Shown piece after piece: positions 1 to 8,310 of a stretch of 64,000 nucleotides of DNA (position 1 is the first letter of the stretch; each line of letters opens with the position of its first letter). The stretch is from Enterococcus_C asini_A (GTDB lineage Bacteria; Bacillota; Bacilli; Lactobacillales; Enterococcaceae): NCBI RefSeq assembly GCF_031928785.1, contig NZ_JARQAL010000003.1. One strand, written 5' to 3'. The notes under the pieces are model-generated. The model worked only from the letters and a program-made list of their open reading frames with translations, did no database searches and was not told the DNA's origin. The translations under genes and the position numbers were made by a program.

Positions 1-1028
1 TTTATGACGCGACCTCATTTTATCAAAATAGTGGAATGGCAGATGAAACCTTTGTCCAAAAATATTCTCAAGAACTTTCGCGAAAAGAAGCTTTAGCGTT
101 AATTAAGGACAAACAATTCGCTAAGATTTCGAATATTCAGACGAAAAATGATTGGAATTCGTCAATTGGTGGTACAAGAGAAGATGGTATTGCTCGCGTA
201 AATTTGCCTTCTGCGAGTAAACGAGCGTATCTCTTTATTGAAGAATCAAATGATGCAACAAGTAGTGTCAATGTAGACCTAGAAAAAACAGCGTTACCGA
301 TGATGTTGCTTTTGCCACAGTATCATCCTGTTAATGGTGATACTTTATCAGAAATCCATCTATATCCCAAAAATGTAGTCTATGTACGGAATCCTTACTT
401 TTTCAAATATGGAAAAGACAAAGAGACAGGAACAGAAGCACCATTGGCAGGTACGAAATTTGTCCTTTATCAAGTAAATGATCAAGGAGAAAAGCAGTAT
501 TTAACTCAGAAAACTTCTGAGAACTTACAAAATGAATGGCTTATTTCTAATAATCCGGTAACCGATAGCGGTCTTGAGGTATTTTCATCTGACAAGGATG
601 GTTTAGTAACTCTAAATGAGCGTTTCTTACCAGCCGGAGAATATTATTTTGAGGAAATTCAAACAGTAAGTGGCTACCAGATTGACAGTGCCACGAAAGC
701 CATTAAAGTAGAAATTCCTCAAAGTTGGCATGATGAAGTAGGAAATTACCTTCCAGTGATGACAAATGGCCAAGCTACAGAAGAACTGATTTCTAGTGTG
801 GTTCCGCAAAGTGTTTATCAAGCTGCAACACCTCGTGTCTATAACTACAGAGATGAAGCAAAGTCTATTACACCTGTTGATCCAAGTCCAGACCAACGTA
901 AACCGGGTATGCTTTTACCACAAACTAGTATGGAAAAAGGAGTAAGTACACTTATTGGTCTGTTACTGATTTTTAGTGTTGCTGTTTATTGGGTAAAACA
1001 AAAGAAAAGGGGAACGGAAAATGATTAA
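1..1028 (+). CDS. Minor pilin, EbpB-like, LPXTG-anchored (5' partial)
   Basis: This is the C-terminal part of a cell-wall-anchored pilin subunit. The reading frame is open to the left edge (codons from base 3), so the first Met at 36 is internal and the gene starts outside the window. Counting from that Met, a pilin-type motif HLYPKN lies near residue 108. A Cna-B/SpaA-like domain follows, with an E-box-like stretch (YYFEEIQTVSGY) near residue 206. The C-terminus is a sorting signal: LPQTS near residue 294, a hydrophobic stretch, then KQKKR. LPQTS differs from LPXTG at the last position. The gene overlaps the major pilin by 8 nt. By position and size it matches the minor or basal pilin of Ebp-type pili; the subunit's exact role is inferred. 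Confidence 0.8.
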   Translation, partial: YDATSFYQNSGMADETFVQKYSQELSRKEALALIKDKQFAKISNIQTKNDWNSSIGGTREDGIARVNLPSASKRAYLFIEESNDATSSVNVDLEKTALPMMLLLPQYHPVNGDTLSEIHLYPKNVVYVRNPYFFKYGKDKETGTEAPLAGTKFVLYQVNDQGEKQYLTQKTSENLQNEWLISNNPVTDSGLEVFSSDKDGLVTLNERFLPAGEYYFEEIQTVSGYQIDSATKAIKVEIPQSWHDEVGNYLPVMTNGQATEELISSVVPQSVYQAATPRVYNYRDEAKSITPVDPSPDQRKPGMLLPQTSMEKGVSTLIGLLLIFSVAVYWVKQKKRGTEND

Positions 1029-2994
1029 GAAGATTGTGAAGGTTATACTCGCAACATTATTAATAGTCCCGTCGATTTGGGGCTTAGTAGGTGGTGGTAT
1101 GACAGTTCGAGCTGCTGAGGGAGATGCCACAGTAACGATTCACAAGAAAAAAATGACTACCTTACCTAGCCCGTTGATTCAAAATACCGGGGAAATTATG
1201 GCGGACTTAGAGGCTTATGAAGGTCTCGAGGGAGTAGGATTTAATGTTTATAATGTTTCTAAAGAGTACTATACACTCTTGAAGGATGGTGACAGTCAAA
1301 AAGATGTGATGGATTCTCTGAATGCAAATATACCAGAAAATGCTACTCTTGCCGGTACAGGGACAACTTTAGCTGGGGGACTTCTTAATTTTACCTTAGC
1401 TAAAAAAACAGTGATTAAGTTGGATGGAGAAGATGAAAAGACCGTTGATTCAGTTTACCTTTTTGTTGAGACAGAAAAAGCGGGGATTACCAAAGCCGAT
1501 AATATGGTTTTAATTTTCCCGGTATATAAAATGATCGTGGATGAAGAAAGCGGTGAAGTATCTTACTCTGATGATGAATTAGATGTGGTTCATTTGTATC
1601 CAAAAAACACATTGAAAAATGATGGTAGTGTGGAAGTCATCAAAAAAGGTACAGCTGATAATGCAGGTTTAGACGGTGCGGAATTTAGACTTCAAAAACA
1701 AGTGACAAATACTGATGGAGTTTCTGAAACTTGGGTGATTACCGATGTTGCAGACGGTTTATACAAATGGGAAAAACTTGGAGCAACCGGAGTGACACCT
1801 TATACGTTTGTTTCTGGAAACTCTTATTCAATTAGTGGTAATGCGATTGTGGCAACAGCACATCCAACTGATTCGGGTAAATTAACGATTAATAATCTCG
1901 AATATGGCACCTATAAATTAGTGGAAACAAAAGCTCCAATAAATTCAGGGCTGATTAATGATTTTATCGAGACAGAATTCATTATTTCAGAAAGTAACAA
2001 AGCAGTTACTCCGCGAGACATCATGAATGATACGATTATCGTGGAAAAAACAGTAAACGATACAGATCATGAAATTGGTGCTGAAATCGATTATGCGATT
2101 AACTTCAAAATTCCTATGGGGATTCAAGACAAAGTAACTGTTGATGGTGGAGAAAAATATCGCTATCAGACAGTTACCTTAACGGATACTCACTCTGAGT
2201 TTTTAACTTTTGTTGATAATGCTACTAAATATACTTTGACTAACGATGGCCAGCAGATTCCACAAGATGAGTATACCGTAACACCAGCTGCTGATGGTCT
2301 TAGCTTTATTGTTTCCTTGAAAGATGCCGCGATTCGGCGATTAAGTCCAGGTAAACTATTAATATTTAATTACAAGATGTTCCTAAATGAAGGTGCTACA
2401 CCGGATAATGGATTTGACAATAAAGCGGATGTTGTAGTGAAAGGAGATACAGATGAATTAAAAGGTGATGATGATAAGGAAGTTTTCACTGGTGGGAAAC
2501 GCTTTGTAAAAATCGATGGTGACAATGGTTCAGTAATTGAAGGCGCTGAATTTGTAGTTCGGGATGGTACTGGAACTAGTGCAAAATATCTAAAAATAGA
2601 TGAAACTACAAAAGCAGTTACTTGGGTGGGTACGCTTAAAGATCCAGTAGATGAAACTAAATACCTTGCAACTGTATTTACTTCGAATGAAAAAGGTATA
2701 TTTGAAGTTACGGGTCTGGAATATGGAGATTACTATTTGCAAGAAATTAAATCACCAAATGATTATATCTTATTGGAAGATTTAAAACCATTCAATGTAA
2801 GCAAAGAATCTTATCGAACATTAGATACTTTAACTGATGAAGGTCTTAAAGATCCTCAAGAAGTACCAAACAAACGCAAAGGAACTCTACCTTCTACAGG
2901 GGGGATGGGGATTGTAGCTTTGCTAGGTTTTGGGGTAGTAGCCTTTGGTATCGCCGGTACTTACTTCAAGCGTAACGGGAAAGCAGAAGTATAA
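1021..2994 (+). CDS. Major pilin backbone subunit, EbpC-like
   Basis: The 657-residue precursor would be polymerised by the downstream class C sortase into the pilus shaft. It has an N-terminal signal peptide ending near residues 30-32 (VRAAEG). A pilin motif VVHLYPKN lies near residue 195, whose Lys normally forms the intersubunit isopeptide bond. There are two E-box-like motifs (YKLVETKAP and YYLQEIKSP), several Cna-B-like domains, and a canonical LPSTGG at about 623-628 followed by a hydrophobic helix and a short basic tail. The ATG overlaps the end of the minor pilin gene and follows a GGGGAACGG-type ribosome binding site. The order minor pilin, major pilin, sortase is that of enterococcal ebp operons. 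Calling it EbpC-like rests on context and motifs. Confidence 0.88.
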   Translation: MIKKIVKVILATLLIVPSIWGLVGGGMTVRAAEGDATVTIHKKKMTTLPSPLIQNTGEIMADLEAYEGLEGVGFNVYNVSKEYYTLLKDGDSQKDVMDSLNANIPENATLAGTGTTLAGGLLNFTLAKKTVIKLDGEDEKTVDSVYLFVETEKAGITKADNMVLIFPVYKMIVDEESGEVSYSDDELDVVHLYPKNTLKNDGSVEVIKKGTADNAGLDGAEFRLQKQVTNTDGVSETWVITDVADGLYKWEKLGATGVTPYTFVSGNSYSISGNAIVATAHPTDSGKLTINNLEYGTYKLVETKAPINSGLINDFIETEFIISESNKAVTPRDIMNDTIIVEKTVNDTDHEIGAEIDYAINFKIPMGIQDKVTVDGGEKYRYQTVTLTDTHSEFLTFVDNATKYTLTNDGQQIPQDEYTVTPAADGLSFIVSLKDAAIRRLSPGKLLIFNYKMFLNEGATPDNGFDNKADVVVKGDTDELKGDDDKEVFTGGKRFVKIDGDNGSVIEGAEFVVRDGTGTSAKYLKIDETTKAVTWVGTLKDPVDETKYLATVFTSNEKGIFEVTGLEYGDYYLQEIKSPNDYILLEDLKPFNVSKESYRTLDTLTDEGLKDPQEVPNKRKGTLPSTGGMGIVALLGFGVVAFGIAGTYFKRNGKAEV

Positions 2995-3001
2995 GCAATG
3001 A

Positions 3002-3032
3002 ACAAAGTCTCCGGTTAAACTGGAGACTTTGT
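3002..3032 (+). terminator. Hairpin between major pilin and sortase gene (attenuator-like)
   Basis: The arms ACAAAGTCTCC and GGAGACTTTGT pair perfectly, and the inner bases extend the stem with one G-T pair. No U-tract follows; the next element is the sortase ribosome binding site AGGAGG at 3044-3049. It may lower sortase expression relative to pilin or stabilise the pilin mRNA 3' end rather than stop transcription outright. Confidence 0.6.
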
Positions 3033-3056
3033 CAATTTAAACTAGGAGGCAAGTCA

Positions 3057-4199
3057 ATGAAAAAAAACGTTACCGATATTTTGATGATTCTCCTAGTGAT
3101 AGCCGGTTTAGTGGCGGTTTTATATCCTTTTGTGGAGGATTCTTTGAACAATTTTTTAGATTATCAAATTTTACAACATTATCAAAGAAAGACGGCTGCC
3201 AAAGAAGAAAAAGAGCGAAAAGCAAATTACGAGAAGATGATGGAAGAAAATAAACGCTTGGCAGAAGAGGATAGTGCTCCAGGAGAAGATCCTTTTGAAA
3301 AGTCACCTAAAGAAGAAAAAGAACCCAGTGTTGATTACTATGCTGAACACACAATTGGTGTTATAAAGATTCCTAAAATTGGCGTTGAAATACCAATTTT
3401 TGACGGCACTAATGATCTTTTTCTGAGTCGGGGAGCGGGATTGTTAGGAGGTACTTCTTTTCCTGTGGGTGGTGAGAGCACTCATACGGTTATTTCTGCC
3501 CATCGAGGACTTCCAGAGGCTACATTGTTTACGGATTTACCAAAAGTAAAAGTTGGTGACCATTTTTTCATTGAGAACCAAGAAGAAACCTTAGCTTATG
3601 AAGTGGACAATGTAAAAATTATCGAACCCACCTATCTGGAAGATTTGCGAATTGTTCCAGGTGAGGATCGAGCGACGCTAATGACTTGTACTCCCTATAT
3701 GATTAATAGCCACCGCTTACTAGTCCAAGGTTATCGGATTCCATATGTGTCGGAAATGAGTAAAGAAATTAAAACAGGAAAGCAACGACAACGCTTGCGA
3801 CACTATGCAATGATCGGTGGTAGTATGGGACTGTTTTTTTTAGTAATTTATATCATTATTCATCGAATTCGAATCATGATTATTCGTAGGCGAAAATACG
3901 ATTTGGTTTTTATTTTAGTGGATAGTAATAATCAGCCGATGGTTAATGAAGCATTCGTCCTCTATTCGAAAAATGGCAAACGACAGATGAAGCGCTCAGG
4001 TGAGATTTATCAAGTTTTTTCTGATGAACAAGGAAATGTACGTTTTATTGATTTACCAGGAGCTAGTTACCAAGTTCGTCAAAAGGACTGGGGCTTTAAA
4101 GTAAAAGTCAAAAAAATTGCCGATAACCATTTAACACCAGTTAGAAATAAAAAATTACAGATCACGCCAAATCAACCTTTTCAAATTACAAAACCATAA
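3057..4199 (+). CDS. srtC: Class C (pilus-polymerising) sortase with C-terminal extension
   Basis: This transpeptidase would link pilin subunits through the sorting-signal Thr and the pilin-motif Lys. A membrane helix spans about 8-26, followed by a charged coiled stretch (about 45-95). The sortase beta-barrel carries a catalytic His near residue 149 (SAHRG), Cys near 211 in TLMTCTPY, and an Arg shortly after. A second hydrophobic helix at about 253-273, followed by many Arg/Lys, is typical of class C enzymes. Unusually, about 100 more residues follow, with a Cna-B-like pattern (DEQGNVRFIDLPG). By the positive-inside rule this tail should be cytoplasmic. The start has AGGAGG 7 nt upstream. 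It is the last gene of the pilus operon, ending at a terminator. Ebp-linked sortases are often named bps or srtC. Confidence 0.88.
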   Translation: MKKNVTDILMILLVIAGLVAVLYPFVEDSLNNFLDYQILQHYQRKTAAKEEKERKANYEKMMEENKRLAEEDSAPGEDPFEKSPKEEKEPSVDYYAEHTIGVIKIPKIGVEIPIFDGTNDLFLSRGAGLLGGTSFPVGGESTHTVISAHRGLPEATLFTDLPKVKVGDHFFIENQEETLAYEVDNVKIIEPTYLEDLRIVPGEDRATLMTCTPYMINSHRLLVQGYRIPYVSEMSKEIKTGKQRQRLRHYAMIGGSMGLFFLVIYIIIHRIRIMIIRRRKYDLVFILVDSNNQPMVNEAFVLYSKNGKRQMKRSGEIYQVFSDEQGNVRFIDLPGASYQVRQKDWGFKVKVKKIADNHLTPVRNKKLQITPNQPFQITKP

Positions 4200-4200
4200 T

Positions 4201-4239
4201 GAAAAAGACATTTCTGTTGTATACGGGGATGTCTTTTTC
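4201..4239 (+). terminator. Rho-independent terminator of pilus operon
   Basis: GAAAAAGACAT (4201-4211) pairs with ATGTCTTTTTC (4229-4239), with a T-run in the right arm, directly after the sortase stop codon. Confidence 0.8.
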
Positions 4240-4297
4240 AATACTCATTTTTCATAACAATGATTTTTGAAAAGATTTGTCAGTTAGCAGAGAATTC

Positions 4298-4327
4298 TTG
4301 TCATAAAAAAGTCTTTCGCGGTACAAT
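4298..4327 (+). promoter_or_regulatory. Candidate SigA promoter of the cation-efflux gene
   Basis: TTGTCA (4298-4303) and TACAAT (4322-4327) are separated by 18 bp. The pair lies about 90 nt before the CDF start and just before the 4364-4389 hairpin. Confidence 0.6.
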
Positions 4328-4363
4328 AGTAGGGAAGTAAATTGATTTATAAAGTAATAGAGT

Positions 4364-4389
4364 AAAAAAGAGGGTCAGACCTCTTTTTT
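4364..4389 (+). terminator. Leader hairpin with U-tract upstream of the CDF gene
   Basis: AAAAAAGAGG (4364-4373) pairs with CCTCTTTTTT (4380-4389) around a 6-nt loop. It sits between the candidate promoter (4298-4327) and the CDF ATG, so it could be an attenuator in the leader. A terminator with a second, unseen promoter downstream is the alternative. Confidence 0.55.
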
Positions 4390-4413
4390 GATTTAAGAGA
4401 GCAGGTTTCAAAA

Positions 4414-5568
4414 ATGTTAAAAATGTTAATTGAAAAGTTCATTCCTAAAAATGGTGAAAATCATCGAACCGGTATCGGACAGCTAGCAGGTGTTTTAGGA
4501 TTTTTGTCCAACGCAATCCTCTTTTTGGGGAAATTTATGATTGGCCTTACAGCGGGCTCCGTTTCAATTATGGCGGATGCAATTAATTCATTAACCGATA
4601 CTATTAGTTCGATTTTAACTTTAGTGGGTTTTAAAATTGCGGCGAAACCTGCCGATAAAGAACATCCCTATGGTCATGAACGATTTGAATATATTTCTGG
4701 TTTTTTAATTTCTTTGCTTATGACTTTTGTCGGTTTACAGTTTTTGGAAGCTTCTTTTGAAAAAATCCTCCAACCAGAAAATATGAAATTAGGCTGGTTA
4801 GTATTCGTGATTTTAGTGTTATCCATTGTGATAAAAGTTTGGCAAAGTCGCATGTACCATCGCCTTGCAGATACCATTCAATCGAAAACGCTAAAAGCCA
4901 CATCTCAAGATTCATTAAATGATGTGCTGACTACTTTCGCGGTGTTGTTATCAGCTTTGGTAGAATTAATTACTGGTTGGCGAGTGGATGGTTATGTAGG
5001 GTTTGTGATTGCCGCTTATATTATCTATAGTGGAATTAAAATGGTGCGGGAATTTATTGCCGAATTACTAGGACAACGGCCCACGGAAGAAGAACTGGCT
5101 CAAATGAATGACTTGCTGGGAGAATTTTCGGAAATTCTTGGCTACCACGATCTTTTAGTACACAACTATGGTCCTCAAAAACGTTTTGCTTCGGTACATA
5201 TTGAGGTAGACGATCGCTGGAATCTAAATGAAGCACATGATGTCATCAATCAAATTGAAAAAGAATTCTGGGAACGATTAGAAGTAGATTTGGTTTGCCA
5301 TATTGATCCAGTAGCGGTACAAAATCAAGTCTACCAAGAAAAAAAAGAAGCGGTTGAAGTCATTGTTGCCAATGTAGATGGTAATTTGCGGATGCATGAT
5401 TTTCGTATTTTAAGTCCTAATCGACTCAGTTTTGATCTCGTTGTACCACGGTCAGTGAGCTTAACCGATCAAGAGTTGCGGGATACGATTTTATTAAAAA
5501 TTCAACAACGCTATGGCAATCAGGCAGTAGAGATTACCTTTGATCATAATTACTTGTTGCCAGAGTGA
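4414..5568 (+). CDS. Cation diffusion facilitator (CDF) efflux transporter
   Basis: The 384-residue protein would export divalent metals (Zn, Mn, Fe or Co class) in exchange for protons. The membrane part (about 25-215) contains the CDF signature SIMADAINSLTD with metal-binding Asp residues near 54-62, then HPYGHERFEY after the second helix, and a further Asp in the fifth helix (QDSLNDVLT). The C-terminal half is a soluble dimerisation domain with His residues (HDLLVHNYG, ASVHIEVDD). The length is slightly above the usual 300 residues because of a longer C-terminus. A second in-frame ATG lies 9 nt downstream. It is followed within 20 nt by cardiolipin synthase, so the two are probably one transcript. 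Metal specificity cannot be read from the sequence. Confidence 0.88.
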   Translation: MLKMLIEKFIPKNGENHRTGIGQLAGVLGFLSNAILFLGKFMIGLTAGSVSIMADAINSLTDTISSILTLVGFKIAAKPADKEHPYGHERFEYISGFLISLLMTFVGLQFLEASFEKILQPENMKLGWLVFVILVLSIVIKVWQSRMYHRLADTIQSKTLKATSQDSLNDVLTTFAVLLSALVELITGWRVDGYVGFVIAAYIIYSGIKMVREFIAELLGQRPTEEELAQMNDLLGEFSEILGYHDLLVHNYGPQKRFASVHIEVDDRWNLNEAHDVINQIEKEFWERLEVDLVCHIDPVAVQNQVYQEKKEAVEVIVANVDGNLRMHDFRILSPNRLSFDLVVPRSVSLTDQELRDTILLKIQQRYGNQAVEITFDHNYLLPE

Positions 5569-5585
5569 CAGAAAAGAGGAGAATT

Positions 5586-7061
5586 ATGGGAATAGAAATG
5601 GAAATGAGTATGCTTAGTACAGTGTTATCTCTGTTGATTTTTATCAATACGATTGGGGCGATTATCACCGTTTTTCGCCGGCCACGTTCGATTACGAGTA
5701 TTTTGGCTTGGTTGGTGACGTTAACTTTTTTACCGGTGATTGGCTTTATCATCTATCTATTTTGCGGTCGGGGAATTGATGGAGAGACAGTCTATCGTTT
5801 TGATAACGAAGACCAAAAGCGTATTGGGGAAATTAATAGTTTGATTCACCAAAACAATCAAGATTACCATCGCAGTGTGAACACCACTGGCTCAAAATTA
5901 CTGGAACGCTATTTACGCAATGTAGAAGAGTCTCCATTGGCTAAGGGAAATTCTGTCGACTTATTTACAGATGGTCGAGAAAAGTTTGATGCTTTATTTG
6001 CTGATATAAAAAAGGCTACAGATCATGTCCATGTGGAATATTACGCATTCTTTCCTGATCGAATTGGTACCGCCTTTTTAGAGGTGTTGACAAAAAAAGC
6101 GAAAGAAGGAGTAGAAATCCGTCTCATTTATGATCCATGGGGAGCTAAGGGGTCTAGTGACGCTTTTTTTGCCCCCCTTATTGAAGCGGGAGGCCAGGTG
6201 ACAGCTTTTATTACTTCGCGAGATTTGATTCGCAAAACCCGGTTGAATTATCATTTACATCGAAAAATTGTGGTCATCGATGGCCAAATTGGTTGGACTG
6301 GCGGTTTTAATGTAGGGGATCAGTATTTAGGGGAATTCGAACGTTTCGGCTATTGGCGCGACACTCATGCCCGATTTGTGGGGACTGCGAGTTTTTCGTT
6401 ACAAGAAATTTTTTTAAAAGACTGGAATGCCTCTGTGCGTAAAAAAGGCAATCAATTAAATTATGAAGACCGCTATTTTGTGATTCCGGAAGGCGAAGTG
6501 GGGGATGTGGCAATTCAAGTGGTTTCTGATGGTCCGGAAAATAAAGTGGATATCCTAAAAAGTGCCTTTGTGAAAATGCTCTTGGCTGCACAAGACAAAG
6601 TCTGGATTCAAACCCCTTATTTAATCCCTGATGATACTATGATCAGTGCGCTGTTGATTGCAGCTCAATCTGGGGTAGATGTGCGAATTATGATTCCCTC
6701 TATGCCAGATCATCCTTTTATTTATCGGGCAACGCAATACTATAGCAACTTACTGCATCAATATGGCATTAAAATCTATCAATATCAAAAAGATGGAAAA
6801 GGTTTTTTACATGCGAAAACTTTGGTAATGGATGATATTATTTGCTCTGTGGGCTCAACCAATCAAGACATTCGCAGTTATTCTTTAAATTTTGAAGTCA
6901 GCGCGTTTATTTATGACGAGGAGACTACTTTAGAAATGCAACGGATTTTTGAACGGGATATGAAAGACTGCTTCTTACTAACCGATGAAATAATTGCTAA
7001 ACAAAGTCGTTGGCTACGCTTTAAGCAGAATTTTTCCCGGTTGCTGTCACCGATTTTGTAG
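5586..7061 (+). CDS. cls: Cardiolipin synthase
   Basis: This membrane enzyme joins two phosphatidylglycerol molecules into cardiolipin. It is a phospholipase D family protein of 491 residues with two N-terminal helices (about 5-60) and two HKD motifs: HLHRKIVVIDG near 225 and FLHAKTLVMDD near 403. The ATG at 5586 is preferred because GAGGAG lies just upstream. The frame also opens at a GTG at 5565 that overlaps the CDF stop but has no ribosome binding site. It lies 17 nt after the CDF gene, and its 3' end overlaps the convergent RNase HI-like gene by 15 nt. Enterococci usually carry two cls genes; which paralogue this is cannot be told here. Confidence 0.93.
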   Translation: MGIEMEMSMLSTVLSLLIFINTIGAIITVFRRPRSITSILAWLVTLTFLPVIGFIIYLFCGRGIDGETVYRFDNEDQKRIGEINSLIHQNNQDYHRSVNTTGSKLLERYLRNVEESPLAKGNSVDLFTDGREKFDALFADIKKATDHVHVEYYAFFPDRIGTAFLEVLTKKAKEGVEIRLIYDPWGAKGSSDAFFAPLIEAGGQVTAFITSRDLIRKTRLNYHLHRKIVVIDGQIGWTGGFNVGDQYLGEFERFGYWRDTHARFVGTASFSLQEIFLKDWNASVRKKGNQLNYEDRYFVIPEGEVGDVAIQVVSDGPENKVDILKSAFVKMLLAAQDKVWIQTPYLIPDDTMISALLIAAQSGVDVRIMIPSMPDHPFIYRATQYYSNLLHQYGIKIYQYQKDGKGFLHAKTLVMDDIICSVGSTNQDIRSYSLNFEVSAFIYDEETTLEMQRIFERDMKDCFLLTDEIIAKQSRWLRFKQNFSRLLSPIL

Positions 7062-7457
7062 TTTTAAGGCTTTTTGCAGTCCTTGACGTGCGAGATTGTC
7101 TGCCCCTTTATTTTGTTTTTCGGGGATCCATTGTAAGATCAAGAGAGGAAAATGGGGTAGCTTTCGCTGAATTGTGGACAAGTAATCTTTAAAATCAAGG
7201 TTACGAGTGTAATTTTTATCAATGGTGCTCACTAAAACTTTGCTGTCGGAATAAACCATAATCGTTTCTTCGTTTTGATTATTTTCCATTAACATGTCCA
7301 ATAAATGCAAAAAAACTGCAAATTCTGCTTGATGGTTGGTCAAAGTTGGCAAAGAAAAGTGGTATTGTTTTTGTTCTTGATTAGTTAAAAGTACAATGCC
7401 GCCGCCACTAGGACCGGGATTTCCCTTGGTGGAAGCATCGATAAAGGCTTTAATCAT
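7047..7457 (-). CDS. RNase HI-like protein
   Basis: This short (136-residue) RNase H-fold protein resembles the Bacillus YpeP/YpdQ-type RNase HI family. All four acidic active-site positions seem present: Asp in FIDASTKGNPGP near residue 7, Glu in HQAEF near 46, Asp in YSDSK near 71, and Asp in NKGADNLARQG near 124. It should cleave RNA in RNA-DNA hybrids, although some members of this family are weak or inactive. It is encoded opposite cls and overlaps its last 15 nt, and is divergent from ebsA. The ribosome binding site reads GAAAGGAAG. Confidence 0.8.
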   Translation of the reverse strand: MIKAFIDASTKGNPGPSGGGIVLLTNQEQKQYHFSLPTLTNHQAEFAVFLHLLDMLMENNQNEETIMVYSDSKVLVSTIDKNYTRNLDFKDYLSTIQRKLPHFPLLILQWIPEKQNKGADNLARQGLQKALKLQNR

Positions 7458-7530
7458 CTTAATTTCTTCCTTTCTTCACAACTCTATGATAAAATTTTTT
7501 GAGAATCTAGCATAACAGAAGGGACACGTA

Positions 7531-7953
7531 ATGAAAGCAAAACGTTATCACTGGCAACCAGAACCGGCCGTCTTTATCATCTATTGGTCATTAACCTTGA
7601 TTATTTTATTTTACGGAATGACATTGACTTTGGAGAATACCGGCTTATATTGGAAAAGCTACTTGATTTTAGGTATTTTTGTTTTCTTTGCTTGGCTCGG
7701 CACAAGGCGGACGCTGTACTTCGAGGGCGAAACGATGGTAGTGCGCTACGCACGCTTTTGGAAGCAAAACCGTTTTGACTTGAAACGAATTTCAGAATTG
7801 GTCTTCTTTCCAAATGGTATCGCATTTTCATATGATGGCAAAGAGATGCGACTACTTTTTAGAAAAAAAAATCTATTGGCCTTCAAAGCAGAACTGATTT
7901 CCAAATATCCTGAAGAACAAATTCGGATTAAAAACAAAATTGAAATTGAGTGA
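7531..7953 (+). CDS. ebsA: EbsA family protein
   Basis: This 140-residue protein has two close hydrophobic segments (about 15-31 and 37-54) and a soluble C-terminal half. The opening RYHWQPEPAVFIIYW and the two helices match my memory of enterococcal EbsA, which was named from studies of aggregation-substance receptor formation in E. faecalis; its biochemical function is not known. An RNase HI-like gene next to it fits enterococcal gene order. The start has AGAAGGGA 6 nt upstream. The stop codon is inside the left arm of a strong terminator. Recognition is by sequence pattern without alignment. Confidence 0.72.
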   Translation: MKAKRYHWQPEPAVFIIYWSLTLIILFYGMTLTLENTGLYWKSYLILGIFVFFAWLGTRRTLYFEGETMVVRYARFWKQNRFDLKRISELVFFPNGIAFSYDGKEMRLLFRKKNLLAFKAELISKYPEEQIRIKNKIEIE

Positions 7954-7996
7954 ATAAAACCGCGGTGTAGCAAATTGCTAAATCGCGGTTTTATTC
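7952..7996 (+). terminator. Rho-independent terminator of ebsA
   Basis: GAATAAAACCGCG (7952-7964) and CGCGGTTTTATTC (7984-7996) form a perfect 13-bp stem that begins inside the ebsA stop codon and has a T-run in the right arm. Confidence 0.8.
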
Positions 7997-8009
7997 ATCC
8001 AAAATGGAC

Positions 8010-8231
8010 GATAGCCTTCTCGGAAAACCCGAGAAGGCTATCTAACTAATCAATATTATTACTTTAAGGTTGGATCAAGACTATTACTGCTAATTCATTT
8101 TATTTCTCGTTTAAACAATGTATTCCCTACCTCTAATACATCTTTGTAACTCTTGAGTTACGCCAAAAGATTAAATTCACCGAAATAAATCAATCGTTCG
8201 CATAACAATATTTTTCGCATAAATTTAGTTT
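8010..8231 (-). ncRNA. Candidate structured small RNA, minus strand
   Basis: This stretch contains no reading frame but much secondary structure. On the minus strand a perfect -35 TTGACA (8262-8257) and a -10-like TATGTT (8237-8232) are 19 bp apart. Downstream, AATATTGTTA (8212-8203) can pair with TAATAATATT (8059-8050), enclosing two hairpins: GTAACTC/GAGTTAC and ATGTATT/AATACAT. The region ends with a perfect 14-bp hairpin (8042-8029 with 8023-8010) that lacks a proper U-tract on either strand. Two copies of TTCGCATAA (plus strand 8197-8205 and 8214-8222) lie just after the promoter. I do not recognise an RNA family. It could also be unrelated hairpins in an intergenic gap. Confidence 0.3.
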
Positions 8232-8263
8232 AACATATTTTTCCTTAATTTGCGAATGTCAAT

Positions 8264-8304
8264 AAAAGCGTGACTAGATCATTTCTTGGTCTAATCGCGC
8301 TTTA
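8264..8304 (-). terminator. Terminator of the 50-residue minus-strand gene
   Basis: Read on the minus strand, AAAGCGCGATTAGACCA pairs, with a few wobble or mismatched bases, with TGATCTAGTCACGCTTT, followed by TATT. It lies directly after the stop codon at 8311. Confidence 0.6.
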
Positions 8305-8310
8305 TGAATT

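Noticed and set aside
5565..5585. GTG start of cls overlapping the CDF stop
   Set aside because: No ribosome binding site; ATG 5586 has GAGGAG at proper distance.
7601..7831. Long open frame antisense to ebsA
   Set aside because: Composition and lack of a ribosome binding site mark it as a shadow of ebsA.
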